Origin: Orthonyx spaldingii
Lineage: Eukaryota > Chordata > Aves > Passeriformes > Orthonychidae
Assembly (NCBI GenBank): GCA_013397795.1
Contig: VZTJ01005306.1
Coordinates: 1,360,983 to 1,424,982, forward strand
Direction of reading: 5' to 3'
DNA: 64,000 nt
Part shown: piece after piece, positions 58,715 through 64,000 of the stretch
Layout of the letters: each line of letters begins with the position of its first letter
Position numbering within the stretch: position 1 is the stretch's first letter
Translations under genes and position numbers: made by a program
The notes under the pieces: generated by a model
Database searches by the model: none
What the model saw: the letters and a program-made list of their open reading frames with translations, nothing else
What the model was told of the DNA's origin: nothing

Positions 58715-61700
58715 TACTAGAAAAAAAATTTAGAGTCCAGAATCAGACTTCGCTGTAAAGGATATGTTTAAAAACATTATTAATCACGCCTGTAATGGTA
58801 AAAATAAAACTTTTCTAGACTGGTCCTAATTAGAAACACACTTCATGCAAATGGTTTGTTCTCATTATTAACCATTATCATTACATACTCAAAGCCATCA
58901 CTACCTCGCAATCATACTCAATATTAGCTCTGAGTACTCAACCGCACAGAGTGGATTTGTGTAATTAGCAGTGATGTCAACAATACTTCATGTCCTCAGT
59001 CACCATAGTGCAGATGACCAGGCCAAGAGCTCTTCAATAAAAAGAGATGAAGTAAACATCTCCTCACTCTTAAGCAGCTCCAAGTTCAGGATCTTTTTCT
59101 TTTATGAGGTGGTTGATTTTCAAGGCAAGTCCCAGCCCTTGGCTCCCACCCTGAGGTACACACTGCCTGAACCTGGGAAAAAATTATTTTCCAGTCTGCA
59201 GCACATGCCTCATCCTGTTGCTTGGCTGCTGCTCCCTTGCCTAAAGGAGAAGCAGTCTTCAGAGGTGCTTTTTTTCTATGATGAATAATGGCCCATCAGT
59301 GCATTGCTAGTAAAGCTGTTGGGTGCACAAATGCTTTTACAGGTATGCTGACATGCTATTTCATATGGATTCATGCTATTCCTTTCTTCCTTCAATGCTT
59401 GACTTCTCTGTCAGAATAACAAGCAAAACTATAAAGTGTCTTAAAAGAGCAGTTTTAAAACAAGATGAGGCCGAAAGCTTTTTATTACATAAAATATATC
59501 TGGATATTTTTATTTTTACCAGAACCTTCTTAAGGTAGGGATTTTGTAACTCTCAAAATAGCCATGCTATAGCACTCCCTGGTGCAGTGGGATCCAGTTC
59601 TAAATCAAATATGGTAAAGTTGCTTCCTGGAACAGGAAATTCACTCTGAATCTGCTTTTACATGAAATATTTTCTTTTCCATTTTCATTATCATGGGCCA
59701 TGTTTTATGAATACTGCTTTGTGACACAAATATATGAAGGAATAGGTTCCCTGATCTATTGAAAGAATGCTTCTATAAAATGTATATTTCTTAATTCTGG
59801 CCTTCGGATAAATAAAAGCTGTCAAATAACTAGACTCTTTTCTCTCTACCCACAAAGGAATTGACTAGTGATTAAGTCTTTGTCTTCTTTCATTTTATTC
59901 ATAGCTTCTAGTTATGTAGCTATTTCACTCAACCCTCAACCCTGATAGACTTCAAACACTTTACTTACTGCTGATTTAGCCATACACATATCTAATTGTA
60001 TCAAAAGGTTGTGAAGTCCCAGTTGTTTTAAGTCTCTCACTGAAATGTGTGACTGTAATATTGTGGAGAAACGTCTATCTTTCATTAGTTAATACATTTT
60101 ATGGATGAATAACAGATTGTCATTCAAATTGATTGTTTCACTTAAAATGTTTAACTGCTGAGGTGGATTGCTTTTGTACACCATTACTCAAAGCAGAGAA
60201 TACACTTTTTAGAAAGGTTTTAAAATGGAGCAATTAAATGATATGGAAGTATGGTCACTGCCTTACTAAAAGGAAGGCCAAAGCCTGCTGACCATATTTT
60301 AAAGTTATTCTATTTTTTTATGAATATTTATAGAAATAAGTGTAACATAAGTGTTTTCCTTGCCACAAGGTACATCAGGAAAAGGAAAGACTATGGGGTT
60401 TTGCAGGATTTTCTTTTAATTTTTGTATTATTATTATGGGTACATAATAATATTATGGATTAAAAATATATTTGTTAGTTTTATGTAAAGGGAAAGATTG
60501 CCTCACCAAAAGCTCATACAAAAACTGAATATTTTTTTAATAGATACTAGGTACATTAATAGGTACTATCTATTGCAGGAAGCTGTTGCAAATTAAAAAT
60601 TAGATTTGATTTTGCTTTTATGTCTGCCTGGAACCTGTCCCTCAGAGGCAAAGCAATGAGTCATTCTGTTGCCCCATTTCCTTGGGACTGAAGAGAAAGA
60701 AAACAGAGAGAGGAGCAAAGATGTCAAAATTAGCAGTAATTGTAATGATATTCATTGAGAATTGAGTCTTGAACTATAGTACAGATAAATCCATGACCAA
60801 AAATAGCAACAGGAGAGAAGTTGATGAGATGGTAATGATGGAGTTAGACCATTGAAACTTTTTCCTCTCCATATATTTCCTTTTTTTTCCTCATTTTTTT
60901 CTGAAATTTTTCATATATTTAGAAACATTTCAGTTTCTTTAGATTAAAATAGGTTTGTGTATGTTTGAACCCTGGGACTTAGTAGTTGAATGGAAACCCT
61001 AGATAATAAAACATTGCAATAAACAATATTATAATGGTATAGGTAAAAGCTTTTACACTCAGTATAAGTAACCTGCATTTTGAAATGTAGAATTTTCACC
61101 TGAAGCAAATAGTACATTATCTAATGAATGGACTACTGTTTTGGCATCCTGATTCATAGCACCTTAGCTAAATAGACTCCCTGTCTAATCAGTAGAGAAA
61201 ATGGGTGCCTCTGAAAAATAATTTTAGAGAGTCTCAGTGATAGGAACATCCATAGAATGATATAATACTTTCACAGACTGCACAGTGACTTGTCTAGATC
61301 CAGCAAATAACAAAGTGCTAGTTATTGAGTGTATTAGAATTAGCATATGTGAGTATGGAGTAAAACATCCCTCCATCAGAATTTACTGATGACATTGCTT
61401 TGCAGAACAGATGCCTAGTAGTTTGCAATGATTTTCTACGGGCCATTACATCAGCATAGAAAATCCAGATCCTTGACCATATATCTTTTACTCCCGTGTC
61501 AAGGAAGGATGGAGGAGAGGCCGCACTAGTACTTCATTAATGAATACAGCCAACACAAGGACAGAAAGAATCAACTTTTATTTTAGTTGCAGAACTATAT
61601 GACTTCTTCTAGGATGGAAAATGGGCAACATACTTGCAGAAACCTGATGAAAACATTTTTTTGACAGAATAAAGTAGTAAGAACTAGCATTTGGCTTGAT

Positions 61701-62695
61701 AATATCTTTATTTTGATTCTGTGCAGTCATCTGTAGTCACTGCAGCAAGACCAATATATTTCCATGCCTTCTGAAAATTGGCCTAAGTAAACATCTCCAA
61801 ATTGTGCTAAAACCTTTCTGCAGTGGTGTTTCAGAAGACAGGTACCATGTACTGAGTTACCAAATCCTTCACGGGATGTTCGATGGCTTCCTTGGCACCT
61901 TTGATATAGGAAGAAAGAGAAGAAGAGGAAAGAAACAAACCAAGCCCCCCAGTGTATTTTGACTGTCTTTTTGACTCTCATAGCAGGGGAGCAGGGAGCT
62001 AGAGCAGAACCATTATGCTGATTTGTCTTGGCTAGAAAATCCTCTAGGGAGGATGCAGATCAAGCAGGTGTAAAAGCTGCAAAATCAGGATGTGAACCAC
62101 ATTTAACACTGGCAGCGCACAGTGACAAGATGCTAAAAAAAGTGTTTCTATCTATGGTGTATCCAGATTCTTAACAAAGAAGTAATATTCAGAGGTCATT
62201 CAGTGTCACTGTTTCGTGCAGGGATAATGCTCAGTTTTCTGAATGTGCACCTTTAAATTTATTTTAAAGCCACTGATTCTACCTATTTATTTACCTACTT
62301 TTAGGCATTTCTAAGCAATTTGCTCTGTAGCATCTGCCACGTAGAAGGGCATCGTGATTTATCTGTAGCTCTGAATATATTACTTGTTAACCTTTACGAA
62401 CACCTAGTGTGACTCATTCCATCTTATCACAGCAGACGTCAGTAGGAGTAAGCATCACTCAACAGGACAACCAGTTTGTACAAGATATAGGCGCATGTAC
62501 AAAATGTACCCAGATAAAAGAGTCAGTTAATTTTTAAACTATTAAAAAGGAACATAAATACAACAATGTAGTCTGCCCTGGGATATGAGCCATGTGCATT
62601 GGTAGTCATAATAAGGGGATCAAAAACCTGAAAATAAATTACCTAAATAACGAACCAGAGAAATTCATTATAATTGTCACCTCTAAGTATCCATA
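58715..62695. other. Long AT-rich stretch with no recognised element
   Basis: The 105-codon frame at 58971-59288 and the 84-codon minus frame at 61727-61981 have no recognisable domains. No transposon was seen. Confidence 0.5.
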
Positions 62696-62699
62696 ATTT

Positions 62700-62718
62700 A
62701 AAAAAAAAAAAAAAAAAA
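62700..62718 (+). repeat. Poly-A tract
   Basis: An uninterrupted run of A, preceded by taattt. Confidence 0.95.
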
Positions 62719-62721
62719 GGC

Positions 62722-63285
62722 AAATAGCTTTAGCCCTTTATGATTCTTTCCCTTTTCCTAGGAACTCCAGTGTTGTTAAACCGGACACTGCAGATCTCCT
62801 GAGCAGTACCTTCTTTGCTGTATTTCTCTGGCTAAGGCTAAGCTCCACAGACTTGGGAAGCTGCAATTTCTAAATACTTGAGCTCACAGAGTTAAAATTA
62901 TCTAAGATGTGTACTTAAATGTGTGTACTGTTCTTTGGATTGATTTATATTGTTAGATTCACACAGGTCTTCAGAAACCCAGCAGTGCTCTCACAAAACT
63001 AAATTTCTGGCAACTTATACTAAAATGGGCAAAATAACAAATAAAAAGATATAATCCACACAATCTATTGAACCAATTTAAACACATGCAAGCAAGGAAT
63101 CAAAGTTTAGGAAGACTGTTCTCTGTCTCTCTCTTCAAGATTATTCTATGAGGACAACTGTCTTCAAATTTCACTTCAAAAAAGAGATTTTGTGAAGTTT
63201 TCTCAGAAGTTTTCTTTTTGAAATGGATGGAATTGTAAGAATGGTCCAAAGCAAGCTGATAAACATCATGACCAGATATGGTTGT
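62722..63285. other. Unannotated stretch
   Basis: No gene or repeat was recognised. Confidence 0.55.
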
Positions 63286-63290
63286 GGGAT

Positions 63291-63876
63291 CATCATAGAA
63301 CCAGAATGATTCGGGTTGAAAGGGACCTTAAAGATCATCAAGTTCCAATCCTCTGCCATGGGCAGGGACATCTTCCACTAGACCAGATTGCTCAAAGCCC
63401 CATCCAACCTGACCTTGAACACTTCCAGGGATGGGGTTTCCACAACTTCTCTGCGCAACCTGTTCCAGTATTTCACCATCCTCACAGTAAAAAATTTCTT
63501 CCTAATATCTAATCTAAGCCTTCTGTCTTTCAGTTTGAAGCTTGGTGTCATCTGCACATTTGCTGAGGGTGCACTTGAACCTTTCATTTATGTCTAATAT
63601 TATTATTAAGTGTTCCAATATTAGTGAAGATATTAAATAACACTGGTTCCAATATGTGTTCCCTGAGGGACACCACTTGTCATCAATGTCCACTGGGACT
63701 CTGAACCATGAACTGCTATCCTCTGGATGTATCCAACCAATGCCTTATCAACCTAACATTCCACCCATCGAATCCACCTCTCTCCAATTTAGAGAGAAGG
63801 ATGTTGTGGTGACCCATGTCAAAAGCTTTACAGAAGTCCAGATAAATGACATCTGTGGCCCTTCCCTTTTCCACTG
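63291..63876 (-). mobile_element. CR1 LINE, 3' part, internally deleted and interrupted
   Basis: The 3' end is at 63291 (catagaaccagaatgattcg, complement of the CR1 tail). The 3' UTR and the RFRLDIRKKFFTVRMVKYWN block (minus frame 63378-63587) follow. At about 63540 the text jumps from the C-terminal RT block to the catalytic box region, so a few hundred bases are deleted. The box itself reads S-K-C-A-D-D-T-K (FADD changed to CADD). The CR1 text continues to 63876, where other sequence begins. Confidence 0.92.
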
Positions 63877-64000
63877 TGTAGTGGTTTGAGTTCGTTCACC
63901 TGAGTTTTTTGGCTAAACGCCAGCACACTTACCAGATTTTATTTAATTTTGCTGTGAGATAAGGATTAGGAGTAGGTAAAGCAGGCTTAAACTTTAAAGA
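63877..64000 (+). mobile_element. Possible LTR start, cut by the window end
   Basis: CR1 similarity ends abruptly at 63876. The next text, TGTAGTGGTTTGAGTTCGTT, then ggctaaacgccagcacactt, starts with TG and resembles avian LTR 5' ends as I remember them. Only 124 bases are visible, so neither the length nor the other end can be tested. Confidence 0.4.

Overview
The window reads as non-coding vertebrate DNA from a bird. It is AT-rich, has no bacterial-type gene organisation, and carries CR1 LINE copies ending in the avian-type 8-bp 3' repeats (ATTCTRTG-like). It also carries several endogenous retroviral LTRs of the kind common in neoavian, especially passerine, genomes. The species cannot be fixed from sequence alone. 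Nearly all open frames here are short chance frames, or lie inside transposons.

Layout. At the left edge (1-1250) there are two phase-compatible exon-like segments (25-98 and 606-678). They could be the last exons of a plus-strand gene, but I do not recognise the protein. A GC-richer block of unknown origin follows at about 1240-1815, with a CAG-type microsatellite near 2955. Interspersed repeats then set the structure. CR1 copies lie at 4096, 6399, 10229, 13951-16610 (long, minus), 19950, 34228, 36300 (very old), 41281, 49532-52050 (long, minus) and 63291 (minus). LTRs lie at 20899-21480, 27989-28787, 29637-30490 (pieces in opposite orientations), about 37000-38445 (head-to-head foldback), 46468-47272, 48315-48430 (fragment), 52597-53671 (solo LTR with an exact 5-bp target duplication), and possibly a new LTR starting at 63877 inside a CR1. 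An ancient MIR/CORE-SINE-like element is at 12874-13120. Simple repeats include a (TTTC)n tract at about 24000 and a (TA)n tract at 54440.

There is no operon or pathway. The biology is transposon history. The two long CR1 copies keep recognisable relics of the ORF1 SGNH/GDSL esterase and of ORF2 endonuclease and reverse transcriptase, each broken by substitutions, frameshifts and internal deletions. One LTR family was inserted at least three times in both orientations, and one insertion still shows its exact target site. I found no convincing novel functional system. The most unusual structures are the head-to-head LTR-like foldback at 38247 and the possible terminal exons at the left edge.
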